Source: CAZOMR01 sp964580655 (lineage in GTDB: Bacteria; RBG-13-61-14; CAZOMR01). From it: a stretch of DNA of 8,791 bases. Position 1 is the stretch's first letter. Every line of letters starts with the position of its first letter. The position numbers and the translations under genes were made by a program. The stretch spans positions 1 to 8,791 of the forward strand of contig CAZOMR010000138.1 in NCBI GenBank assembly GCA_964580655.1. The letters are read 5' to 3'. The notes beneath the pieces were generated by a model. That model did not search any database. It had not been told where the DNA came from and was given only the letters and a program-made list of their open reading frames with translations. Below are positions 1 through 8,100 of the stretch, one piece after another.

Positions 1-1
1 T

Positions 2-628
2 CTGATCTCCTGGGTCTGGCAGGCAGGCGGAGACCCCTATCAGCTCTCTCATCCCCTGACACGCGAGACCTTCTACTTCATCCAAAAACTGGCAGGGGCG
101 ATCAACATGTCCTCGCGGGCTTATCAGGAAAATTCCCTGACCGAGGCCCAGGCGAGTGAGGACATATATCTTCATTTCAACGGCCCGGAGCAGGTAAGAA
201 AAATGCTCCTGGCTGGCGTAATGCCTTTTCCCAATTGCACCGCGGTCCTGCCAAAGGGTCCCAGGTCATCGCATGTGGCAGTAACTGCAAGCTACCTTGC
301 TATCCCGCATAGTTCCCGGCATCCGAAAGATGCGGCCAGATGTATGCGCTTTTTGACCACCATCGCGGTGCAGGGCCGCCTTTTCCGGGAACTTAACTGG
401 CTCCCGGTCCGCGGTATGGCCTGGCCCATGGATGACAAGTTGAAAAGCGAGGTATGGAAAGGATTCATGGATTCAGCACAACAGGGGGTTGCCCTGCCGG
501 TGCGAAAAAATTTCGCGGAAATATCTCGGATATGGATTCAGGCCTACCAGGAGATCGTATTCGACCATGCGCCAGTAGAGGAAACCCTGTGGAAATACCA
601 GGCGCGTATGGAGAAGCTGGTGAAATGA
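2..628 (+). CDS. ABC transporter extracellular solute-binding protein, family 1 (C-terminal part; 5' end outside window)
   Basis: The frame is open from base 2 to a TGA at 626-628, giving 208 visible residues; the N-terminus, signal peptide and first half of lobe 1 lie outside the window. The visible part matches the C-terminal half of sugar-type periplasmic/lipoprotein binding proteins (SBP_bac_1, the UgpB/MalE-like group). An early 'WVWQAGGDPY' is the usual W-x-x-G-G-D segment. It is followed by a helical stretch, then 'GPEQVRKMLLAGVMPFP', a strand 'SYLAIPHSSRHPKDAARCMRFL' (the 'ip..sk..e.A..f..fl' signature), and 'ELNWLPVR' (the 'g..P.r' signature). The likely role is capture of a sugar or oligosaccharide for ABC import; the substrate cannot be told. 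No permease gene follows. The next gene is convergent on the other strand, so partner permeases would have to lie upstream or elsewhere. The internal ATG at 107 is not the true start, because coding similarity continues upstream of it. Confidence 0.85.
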   Translation: MISWVWQAGGDPYQLSHPLTRETFYFIQKLAGAINMSSRAYQENSLTEAQASEDIYLHFNGPEQVRKMLLAGVMPFPNCTAVLPKGPRSSHVAVTASYLAIPHSSRHPKDAARCMRFLTTIAVQGRLFRELNWLPVRGMAWPMDDKLKSEVWKGFMDSAQQGVALPVRKNFAEISRIWIQAYQEIVFDHAPVEETLWKYQARMEKLVK

Positions 629-688
629 GAGCGGATCATTTTTACCTGGGCAGAGAAGATGAAATGGCCGGGGCAGTGGTTCAATTCT

Positions 689-2059
689 TCAGGGAGCTTT
701 TGATCTGAGATGGGCCTTCCATTTCTCAAGCTCCGGGCTAGCCAAAGCCTTTTTCACAAGGTCAATATTACGAATTGTGTTGAGATGATCAGGGTCCAGC
801 TTGTGTGCGCGCTGATAGTAAATGAGAGCGGATTCCAGACGCAGGTTCCTGCGAAGAGCATTGGCATAGTTATAGACCGGGCGATGCTTTAGCGGGGACT
901 TGGTTACAGCATCCCTCCAGAGTAATGCGGGACTCTCCCAGACCCTGTTTCGATCCCGGGTTATACCACAAAGGATCACAAGCACTGAAAGAAAGATGAT
1001 GAGGTAAGTGATTTTTTTCCTTATCCTCGAATTTTCGGAACTGGAAAAAAGCCTGGCAAGCACACCCGAGGTCACCATGGTGGGAAGATAGGCGCGTGAT
1101 TCCCGGAAAGGATCATCAAGCGGGATAAATGAAGATGTGGGAAGAAGCAGGATCAGGAAAAACAGAGGAATGGCGGCCCAGAAGGACCTCTTGTACGCGG
1201 CCCGGAGCAAAAGGAGGACAAGCCCGATATTTATAATGAAAAAAGGGATCAGGCAGGGGAAGGAATAATGATTATGGTAATCAAAGTTCAAGTGAAAAGG
1301 AAAGAAGCCCTTTAAGCCGTAAAGCCATAGGTAGATATTCTGTGTGAGAAAATATGTCATGGGTCCTAGCCGGCCATCCTCGTGAGAGGACAGGATGATC
1401 GGCCAGTTAAGCCGAAGCACTATATATAAAGCGATTAACAGGAATGATGGAATGATCCATCTTTGCGGTCGCTTCTGCACATGGTTTAAGAGTGCTAATG
1501 AGAGTGGCAAGGTGGCCACGGTCTCTTTGCAGGCCAGTCCCAAAAGAAAGCAGAGCCAGAAGAGAAATGAGGGTAGCTTTCTGGTTTGCGGGTCAAGATA
1601 AAAATAGACTGCGGCCAGGTAAAATAATGACGCCATGAGGGTAAAACGCGCGGAGATGAAGTTGACAGATTCAGTGCAAAGCGGGTGGACCCAGAAAATG
1701 GCTGTGGCCGCGAATGGAAGAAGCTTTGATCCACGGGCGAGACGACCTATCAAGAGAAAAAGCAAAATGCCGTTTATGAAATGCAGAGCCAGGTTAAAGA
1801 GGTGAAAAGGGCCTGGCCTGGGCTTTGCCCTGTCCGGATCAAGGGCGAGATGATACTGGAGATCATAGGTCAGGTAGACAATAGACCGAAAGGGATTTTG
1901 GGCCATGGCCCGTATCGGACTTTTGTCATGAACATGAGAGTTATAAACGATAGTAACAAGATCGTCGTACACGAATGGCGAGGACATGCCGGGCCGGTAT
2001 AAGAAAAAAATCATGAAGGCGAAGGCGAGAAAAAAAAGAAGCCGGGTCGCTCGAGGCAT
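689..2059 (-). CDS. Polytopic membrane protein, TMTC/DUF1736-like GT-C glycosyltransferase with C-terminal TPR
   Basis: 456 residues. The N-terminus is basic, then hydrophobic (residues 7-21), followed by a lumen-side loop with Y31-D32-D33, the acidic pair expected in the first loop of GT-C enzymes. Further family signatures are 'HLFNLALHFINGILLF' (86-101), 'HPLCTESVNFISAR' (125-138; compare HP.HTE.V..I.GR), 'LACKETVATLP' (175-185), and 'ESRAYLP' (320-326; compare the E/DR.LYLP motif). About ten membrane segments can be placed, roughly at 7-21, 88-106, 113-127, 140-154, 164-190, 200-216, 266-287, 292-308 and 348-366. After the last one, residues 374-430 read 'W..P..LWRDAV.KSP' and then a TPR ('NYANALRRNLRLESALIYYQRAHKLDP'). 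Eukaryotic TMTC proteins are O-mannosyltransferases; bacterial relatives probably move a sugar from a lipid carrier, but donor and acceptor are unknown. The start is constrained by an in-frame TGA at 2063-2065. No Shine-Dalgarno is seen. The gene begins 8 bases after the giant TPR gene stops, so translational coupling is likely. Confidence 0.85.
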   Translation of the reverse strand: MPRATRLLFFLAFAFMIFFLYRPGMSSPFVYDDLVTIVYNSHVHDKSPIRAMAQNPFRSIVYLTYDLQYHLALDPDRAKPRPGPFHLFNLALHFINGILLFLLIGRLARGSKLLPFAATAIFWVHPLCTESVNFISARFTLMASLFYLAAVYFYLDPQTRKLPSFLFWLCFLLGLACKETVATLPLSLALLNHVQKRPQRWIIPSFLLIALYIVLRLNWPIILSSHEDGRLGPMTYFLTQNIYLWLYGLKGFFPFHLNFDYHNHYSFPCLIPFFIINIGLVLLLLRAAYKRSFWAAIPLFFLILLLPTSSFIPLDDPFRESRAYLPTMVTSGVLARLFSSSENSRIRKKITYLIIFLSVLVILCGITRDRNRVWESPALLWRDAVTKSPLKHRPVYNYANALRRNLRLESALIYYQRAHKLDPDHLNTIRNIDLVKKALASPELEKWKAHLRSKAP

Positions 2060-2067
2060 GGATCAAT

Positions 2068-5000
2068 TCAGATGGAAAGCAGGGAAAAGCCAGCACGGCG
2101 GCGCAGAGTGAAGTAGGAGTCGCTGATCGAGAACATGAGCATCTCCACCACTTCCTCGCTTTGTTCCAGAATCGGAATGGGGTCTCCCAGATCCTCGAAT
2201 CTCATGCTCTTGAATTTTGGATGGGTCTTCATCACCGCAGAGATTGATGCTGGCAGGTTGTTGGTAACGAGAAGCCCTGCCCTGTTCGCGGTGTGGTTAA
2301 TTCCCTCCAGCCACTTGGTGACATCCGCCTTCACGCCTTCAACAGCAAACCCCACTGCCGCTTTCTCCATCTGGTTTCGAATCTTGCGTGGCACAGCCCG
2401 CTTCAAGGTTTTCATCTCTGACTGAGCTTCACTATCACTCAGGCCCGGAACATGTATATCGGGCTTATACAACTTGGCCAGGAGAAACATGGTCCGCACC
2501 ACTTTTTCCGGGGAGAAGTTCATGACCAGGGCATGGCGCCCTTTCAGATGCTCTATCCAGCGGCCGAGCAAGAACCTCCGTTCTTCCGGACGAAAGCGAT
2601 TGAACCACTCCTGGTTGATGATCAGGGACGGAGGATTTGTATTTGCCACTTTCGGCTCCATGGAGGTCGGCACCAGATACAGGTCGTATTCAGTCAGTCC
2701 CAGATTACCCGCCAGTTCATCCACCAGCTTCTTGATGGGCGCAGTGCTCTCTGGCTGTACCTTGAAGGTCTTCTTGGCGCCCAGCTTTTCGAGTTCCGGT
2801 GGAAATATTCTTTCAAGGTAGTCGCCCATAAGCACCAGCATGTCATGCAAAGGCCCGCGCTCATCCGGATGGATCAGTATCTTCTCATGGGATTCCTCGT
2901 TAAGACCGCGTTTGGATTCCTTGACCACCTGCGGCTGATGCGCCTCGAAGAACATCTGCTCCTGCGGATTCAGGGACTTGAGCACATCCAGCACCGAGTA
3001 AACACAGTAAACCTCATCGAGACGATTGAGCCCCTCAAATATCTTGCCCAGGTCCCGGTAGGACTGAATCCGGAAGGGGTTCTGGCGTAATAGAATCAGG
3101 TTCTCCTTGATCGCGTTGTTGTAGAAATTCTTGTCCGATATGTAGAGCGCGGCAAGAGCGGAACGGGCATCCTCGTGGTCAGGCACTATGCGGGTTACAT
3201 TCTGAAATTCTATGATCGCCTTTTCCTTTTGTTCAAGAAAATCACGATACACCTCTCCCATCTTCATATACAAGGGAATCGCCTTTTCCTGGTCCTCTGC
3301 CGGCATCAACTTTACGAAGCGATGAGTGATGTCAAGGTATTTTTCCCACTCTTTCTGTCGGAGGTAAATGGACCCGATCGCCTCTATAGAGGGAATGTGG
3401 GTCTCGTTCAACTTAAGCGCATCCTCGAAATAACTCCGCGCCTTATCAAGATCACTAAAGCTCTCCTGATAAATCTTGCCCAGCCTGTAATTATATTCCG
3501 TCCGCTTTCCAGTATCCTCATCAAGTTCAACCAGCCGCTCCAGGGCGCCTGTCGCATCCTGCCACTTTTTCTGGCGAATATATACCTCGCCGAGATGCTC
3601 CCACCCTGGCAGATAATCCGACTTGATCTCCACCGCCTTCTGGTAATGCGCGGTCGCACTTTCAACCTGGCTGAGATGCTCCTCTAACACCTCCCCCTTC
3701 TCAACCAGGCCGGAGGCAATCAGATCAGGCTCCGGGGCATTGCGGATGGCCTGGTCATGTGTGGAGAGTAGCTTGGTCCAATCTTGCCTGGCAAAATAAA
3801 GCGGGATCAAAGCCCTCAATGTATGGTAATCATCGGGACGGAGTGCCAGGGCATCCTCATACCGCCCGATGGCCGCATCCTGCTTTTTAAGTTTGACCTC
3901 GATCTCGCCCAGACGCTGGAGCACATCAAAAATCCGCTCCGTGTCCCGCGTCTCTCGCTCAAGCTCCAGCACCCGCTCATAGTAATGCTCGGCCTGGCTA
4001 TAATTCTCCTGCATAAAATATATCTCGCTGAGCCGCAAAAGAGGAGAAAGGTAAACAGGCTTGATCTCCGCGGAGCGGTGATATTTGAGCAGGGCATCCT
4101 CCACATCCTGGAGCTTTTCGCATATCCAGCCTTGGCGGTAAAATATTTCCGCGCCTTTATCCACGCTCTCTGCTTGTGCCTGCCCGGACCAGATTTCATA
4201 TAAAGGCCTTGCCTTTTCCCATGCTCCGGCATCAAAATAAATCTCTGCCAGGGGTTTGACCGCAGGCAAATATTCCGCATCAAGCTCAAGCGCCTTCTCG
4301 TAGCGCACCGTGGCCTCGTCGCGCTTGTCAAGCCGATGCTCCAGGATGTCCCCGATAGTGAAGAAAATCTGCTTTTTGTCATCCGGCTCCGGAACCAGTG
4401 GCTCTTCCTTGTCCCAGAGACCTATCACATCCTTCCATTCGCCGCGTCGCTCGTGGATGGCTCTCGCGGCACGGATCGGCGCCAGAAGCGAGGAATCCCT
4501 GGCCATGGCATCTCCATAAGCGGCCAATGCCTGGTCATCGTTCTGAAACTGGTCCTCCTGAATCCTGCCCACCCGGAGCAAGAGTTCCACCGTTTGTGGC
4601 ACATCCTCCGAAATGGCTTCCACCAGACTGAGCAGAACCTCCACAAGAGCAGAATAATTCCCGGTCCGCTGATACAGCCTATCCAGAGCCCGGAGGGCCT
4701 CAACCTGCCGAGGCTCCACTTCCAGCACCCTGCGAAGGCTCTGAATCGCAGGCTCCGGCATATCCAGCTTATTTTCCCATAGCGAGCCGATTCGAAGATA
4801 GAATTCAGTTCGCTTTAACGGATCAGTTACAAGCTCGGAAAGCCGCTCCAGGGTATCAACCAACTCTTCCCATCGTCCCTCCCGCTCAAACAGCCGTTCA
4901 AGGGCACGCAAGGTTGGCTCATCCTGGGGCTTGAGCTCGCGCACCTGAAGATAGCTCTCAATAGCCTTCGCATCATCCTCAAGCTTATCCTCCCAGAGCG

Positions 5001-8000
5001 CGGCTATCCTGGAATAAATTTCAGCAAGAATATCGGGCCCGGGATTCAAGGCGATCTGTTTCTCAAGCACCTCAATCAGGTCCCCGTGCCTCTCCTCGCG
5101 CTCGTATATCCGCTCAAGCTCATGAAGGGTCTCTTCCCGGGAGGGGTCCAGCTCAAGCGCTTTTTGCAAAGACTCAAGCGCCTGCTCCACCTGGCCCAGC
5201 TTTTCATCATATACCTTCGCGGCTCTACTGTAGAGCTCGACCTGCTCTGAGCTGACTTGCAAAAGCGGAATCTCAGATTCCAGCGTTTTGACCAATTCCT
5301 GCCAATCCTCGGTTTTCTCGAATAGCCGGGCCAGCTCGCGCAGACTCTTGAGGTGATCCGGCTTGAGCTTTTGGACCGCCTGATATGCCTTGATCGCCTG
5401 ATCGTGAGCCGAAAACTTTTCCTCGTAAAGCCGCGCAAGTCGAAAATAGAGCGAGATCAAAAGCGAGGTGTCCTCTCTCAGCGAAACCTCTTTAAGAATG
5501 ATCCGTATCAGTTCTGTCCAGTTTTCCTTCCGCTCATAGAGGTTCTCAAGGATACGAAGTATGTCCGCTCGATCCCCGGTCTCTTGCAGGATAGAGAGGT
5601 ATTCCTGGATGGCCGCGTTTTCATCACCATGCTTCTTCGCGAGTATCTCAGCCCGATCAAGCCGGAGCTCAAGCAAGGCGGGCCCGGTCCTGCGGCCGAG
5701 TTCCTTTTCAAGCAGTTCCAGGAGGTCCGAATAATTCTGCTCTGAAAACAGGGCCTGGCCCAGTGCCCGTGTCGGCACATTTTGCTCAGGAGAAAGCTCG
5801 TGCGCTTTGCTCAAAAGGGGAAGAAGGCTGGCCGTGCCGGATGACAGGTTTTCACTCATGACTTGAGCTATGTGCCAGACAAGAGCGGACTGAACCTCCG
5901 TGTGGAACCGCGGAGAGAATTCCTGCGCAAGCTCGCTATATCTTTCCCAGTCATTCTGAATCTGGGCAAGTTCGAGCAAAGGAAGAAATAGCACTGGATT
6001 TGCCAGAATGCCGAAGGCTCTCTCGTATTCGGAGCGAGCCGGGCCGAGCTCACCCAGCCAGGCCTCCTGTACAAGCGCTGAGCGCATCATGAACGCGGCT
6101 TTCCATTCCGGCGTGTCCGCTCTTTCCTCCAACTCCTTCAGGTGCTGAAAGTATTCTGAAAACCTGCGCTCCTTGAAGCTCTGCCTGCGAAGCTCCTCGT
6201 AAGCCAAGGCATTCTCCGGCCACAATGATGTGAGCGATTGAAACAAGTCCCTTGCCTTTTCAATCTGTCCGAATTCCCTTTCATGTATCTCGGCCAGCTC
6301 AAAGACCAGAGCATGGCGCAGTGGCACCTCATTGATGATGTCAATGAGCCGTTGCTTTACAGCGATGAAGTTATCCCAGGCGCGCTGGCGCCGGCAGATA
6401 CGAGCCAGGCCAAAAAGGGCATCGCAATTTTCCGGGGCCTCTTTCAGCACCTCGCTGTATGCGTTAAAGGCAAGGTCATCCCTATTGAGCTTTTCTTCCC
6501 AGAGACCCGCTATCAAGAGCGAGTAGTGAACCTTATATTCTTTCTCCGTCAAAAGCCGGGCCAGCGCGGTGATGACCCGTATCAGGTTCTCCCAGTCCCC
6601 TTTCTCGCGATAAAGGCGCTCAAGGCCCTTCAGGGCCGGAAGCTGGCTGGGAGGAATCTCCAGAGTCTGCCGAAAACTTTCCAGTGCCATGTCCGGATTC
6701 CGGAGACCGTAGCCAGCCACTTCCGCCCTCCAGAAATAAAGGCCCTGGAGCTCACGGGGGTCTCCGGTCTTATCAATCTCCTCATCCACCAGCGCGACCA
6801 GGCCTGTCCAATCCTGTTTTCGATAACAAAGATATTGCAAAAACTTGAGCGGACCGATTCGCTCGGGAGCTAGTTGGCGGGCTTGCTCCGCATATTCCCA
6901 TGCCTGGTCGGGTTTGTCCAGATCATCAAACGCAATTCGGGCAAGAGCGTCCAGGTAATGAAGCCTCAGTCGGGGCTCTACCATGATTTCCTTCAGGCCG
7001 GCTTTGACCCGCGCAAGCTTTTCCTTATCCCCGCTATCAGTATACATTCTCTGCAGGGCGAGCAGACCTAAAATGTGATCCGGCTTCTTCTCAAGGAGTC
7101 CCTCCAGGGTCTTCTCGGCTTGCTCCTGTCCTGACCCCTCGGACTTCTCGATATCCGCTTCCTGAAGTCGGGCCAGCTTCCAGCTATATAGCTCAAACAT
7201 CACGGGGTCCGCATCTGCGCTTTGCTGGATCAGGAGTGAAATCCACTCAGCCAGGTTCGGGGCATGGTCCCGGGACTCAAGAAGCTCTACCATGGAAAGC
7301 CCCACCCCGGCAGGCTTTCCAGCCTCGGAGGGTTGCTCGGTACCAGCCGCGGCTTGATACCATTCCAGGGCCTGCTCCGGACTATTTAGTCGTCCCTCAT
7401 AAATCTGCCCCAGGCGAAAGGCCAAAGCCGCAGAAAGGACTGAATCCTGTCGGACACGGGCCAGCTCAACCAGTTGCCGGTATATTCGGACAACTTCTTC
7501 CCAATCTCCAGAGGAGACGAGAATCTGAATCAAAGAAAACGCACTAAAGAGATCATCCGGCCTGCGGCCCAGTATCTCCCGCAGAATCTCCAGGGCCTCT
7601 TCCGGCCTATTTAGACGGTGAGCCAGGATACGAGCAAGCTCGGACATCTGTGCATCCAGCTCCTCGCCTTTGGCCCAACCAGGGCGCTCGGCCAAAAGCG
7701 CGGCCAGCCCTTCCATATCCCCCTTGTCCCTGAGAATTCTGTCCCTGGCGCAGAAGGCCAGCCGCTCCCACGCCTCGTCACCCTGCACCGAGGCATAACT
7801 CGCAAGCGCCTGCTTTGAATCCTGTAATTTTTCATACTCAAGCTGAGCGCGGCAATAAGTGAGCCAGGCCCTCTCACCCGGGTCCGGAACCGCCTGGGCC
7901 TCTACTTTGAGTATATGCACCTGGTCCTGGAAGCGATCCTCACGACCATAAAGCTCCCCCAGAGCCCGCAGGGCCGCGACATCCTGAGAATTGCTCTCCA

Positions 8001-8031
8001 GAATTTCCTTTAACTGACCCTCGGTCATCAT
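2068..8031 (-). CDS. Giant tetratricopeptide-repeat protein (1987 aa) with C-terminal M48-like pseudopeptidase domain
   Basis: No signal peptide or membrane segment is visible, so the protein is probably cytoplasmic. Residues 34-1635 are a continuous array of TPR-like helical hairpins arranged in units of about 72 residues. A typical unit reads W-x-E-L-(V/I)-x-x-L-E..., then ELYxRIAxLYEEKL, then xQAIxxYxxVLELxP, then ALRxLERLYERxGx, before the next W. Units at 838-1125 are each exactly 72. Residues 1636-1775 form a helical linker with 'HPDER' (1721-1725). Residues 1776-1940 resemble the M48 peptidase fold with its active-site residues lost. Large TPR proteins with this tail style are known from Deltaproteobacteria, where they are generally of unknown function; a scaffold or assembly role is inference. 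Start: tandem ATGATG at 8031-8026. GGAG (8040-8043) lies 8 bases before the first ATG and favours it. The gene lies 69 bases after the receiver gene and 8 bases before the GT-C gene. Many long antisense frames inside it are shadows. Confidence 0.93.
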   Translation of the reverse strand: MMTEGQLKEILESNSQDVAALRALGELYGREDRFQDQVHILKVEAQAVPDPGERAWLTYCRAQLEYEKLQDSKQALASYASVQGDEAWERLAFCARDRILRDKGDMEGLAALLAERPGWAKGEELDAQMSELARILAHRLNRPEEALEILREILGRRPDDLFSAFSLIQILVSSGDWEEVVRIYRQLVELARVRQDSVLSAALAFRLGQIYEGRLNSPEQALEWYQAAAGTEQPSEAGKPAGVGLSMVELLESRDHAPNLAEWISLLIQQSADADPVMFELYSWKLARLQEADIEKSEGSGQEQAEKTLEGLLEKKPDHILGLLALQRMYTDSGDKEKLARVKAGLKEIMVEPRLRLHYLDALARIAFDDLDKPDQAWEYAEQARQLAPERIGPLKFLQYLCYRKQDWTGLVALVDEEIDKTGDPRELQGLYFWRAEVAGYGLRNPDMALESFRQTLEIPPSQLPALKGLERLYREKGDWENLIRVITALARLLTEKEYKVHYSLLIAGLWEEKLNRDDLAFNAYSEVLKEAPENCDALFGLARICRRQRAWDNFIAVKQRLIDIINEVPLRHALVFELAEIHEREFGQIEKARDLFQSLTSLWPENALAYEELRRQSFKERRFSEYFQHLKELEERADTPEWKAAFMMRSALVQEAWLGELGPARSEYERAFGILANPVLFLPLLELAQIQNDWERYSELAQEFSPRFHTEVQSALVWHIAQVMSENLSSGTASLLPLLSKAHELSPEQNVPTRALGQALFSEQNYSDLLELLEKELGRRTGPALLELRLDRAEILAKKHGDENAAIQEYLSILQETGDRADILRILENLYERKENWTELIRIILKEVSLREDTSLLISLYFRLARLYEEKFSAHDQAIKAYQAVQKLKPDHLKSLRELARLFEKTEDWQELVKTLESEIPLLQVSSEQVELYSRAAKVYDEKLGQVEQALESLQKALELDPSREETLHELERIYEREERHGDLIEVLEKQIALNPGPDILAEIYSRIAALWEDKLEDDAKAIESYLQVRELKPQDEPTLRALERLFEREGRWEELVDTLERLSELVTDPLKRTEFYLRIGSLWENKLDMPEPAIQSLRRVLEVEPRQVEALRALDRLYQRTGNYSALVEVLLSLVEAISEDVPQTVELLLRVGRIQEDQFQNDDQALAAYGDAMARDSSLLAPIRAARAIHERRGEWKDVIGLWDKEEPLVPEPDDKKQIFFTIGDILEHRLDKRDEATVRYEKALELDAEYLPAVKPLAEIYFDAGAWEKARPLYEIWSGQAQAESVDKGAEIFYRQGWICEKLQDVEDALLKYHRSAEIKPVYLSPLLRLSEIYFMQENYSQAEHYYERVLELERETRDTERIFDVLQRLGEIEVKLKKQDAAIGRYEDALALRPDDYHTLRALIPLYFARQDWTKLLSTHDQAIRNAPEPDLIASGLVEKGEVLEEHLSQVESATAHYQKAVEIKSDYLPGWEHLGEVYIRQKKWQDATGALERLVELDEDTGKRTEYNYRLGKIYQESFSDLDKARSYFEDALKLNETHIPSIEAIGSIYLRQKEWEKYLDITHRFVKLMPAEDQEKAIPLYMKMGEVYRDFLEQKEKAIIEFQNVTRIVPDHEDARSALAALYISDKNFYNNAIKENLILLRQNPFRIQSYRDLGKIFEGLNRLDEVYCVYSVLDVLKSLNPQEQMFFEAHQPQVVKESKRGLNEESHEKILIHPDERGPLHDMLVLMGDYLERIFPPELEKLGAKKTFKVQPESTAPIKKLVDELAGNLGLTEYDLYLVPTSMEPKVANTNPPSLIINQEWFNRFRPEERRFLLGRWIEHLKGRHALVMNFSPEKVVRTMFLLAKLYKPDIHVPGLSDSEAQSEMKTLKRAVPRKIRNQMEKAAVGFAVEGVKADVTKWLEGINHTANRAGLLVTNNLPASISAVMKTHPKFKSMRFEDLGDPIPILEQSEEVVEMLMFSISDSYFTLRRRAGFSLLSI
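2212..2706 (-). other. M48-like peptidase domain with lost zinc site (residues ~1776-1940 of the giant TPR protein)
   Basis: Within the tail, a strand 'YDLYLVP' (1782-1788) and 'PSLIINQEWFNRF' precede 'FLLGRWIEHLKGRH' (1820-1833). This lines up residue for residue with the M48 helix pattern '(L)LGHE(L)xHIxxGH'. R1824 replaces the first His and W1825 replaces the catalytic Glu, while H1828 matches the second His. About 80 residues later, 'NHTANRAGLLVTNN' (1912-1925) aligns with the 'ExxADRAGLLxxGD' helix that supplies the third zinc ligand. Here Asn1912 stands for Glu and Asn1916 for Asp. The alignment is by eye. If correct, the fold is kept and the enzyme is dead. Confidence 0.6.
3127..7932 (-). 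repeat. Array of 22 tandem ~72-residue (216-bp) TPR-pair units within the giant gene
   Basis: The aromatic or other anchor residue that opens each unit (usually the W of 'xxWxEL') falls at residues 34, 106, 177, 263, 336, 408, 480, 552, 624, 695, 767, 838, 910, 982, 1054, 1126, 1199, 1271, 1344, 1418, 1490, 1562 and 1636. Intervals are 72 in most cases, with 71, 73 or 74 elsewhere and a single outlier of 86 (177 to 263). Each unit holds two helix-turn-helix hairpins: a canonical TPR ('ELY.R.A.LYEEKL....AI..Y..VLEL.P') and a second hairpin ('ALR.LERLYER.G.W.EL...LE'). The units are clearly homologous but diverged, so this is an old protein-level duplication, not a recent DNA tandem repeat. Confidence 0.85.
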
Positions 8032-8100
8032 TATTTTCTCTCCGCCAGGTTCAAAAAAACCACCCGAGCCCGGTTCCGAAAAGGAGTGATGCCTTTTGAT

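Noticed and set aside
629..688. Bidirectional terminator between the convergent genes
   Set aside because: Only a GAAGA/TCTTC pairing with a large loop and scattered short pairings, with no T-rich tail; no credible hairpin.
2452..3090. 212-codon plus-strand open frame opposite the giant TPR gene
   Set aside because: It is antisense to a well-supported coding frame, has no recognisable protein pattern, and is explained by the codon bias of the real gene (many GAG/CTG/AAG codons, whose complements leave few stops).
3816..4382. 188-codon minus-strand frame in another phase of the giant gene
   Set aside because: Arg/Ser/Met-rich shadow translation; the TPR frame continues without break through this interval, so there is no frameshift.
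6238..6873. 211-codon plus-strand open frame opposite the giant TPR gene
   Set aside because: Same cause: the TPR units are continuous in the minus frame here, and the antisense translation shows no domain or repeat logic.
8053..8076. Possible intrinsic terminator between receiver and TPR genes (T7 tract after AACCGGGCTCGGGTGGTT on the minus strand)
   Set aside because: The stem is only about four to five pairs (AACC/GGTT plus a wobble) and partly uses the T tract; too weak to call, though partial attenuation is not excluded.
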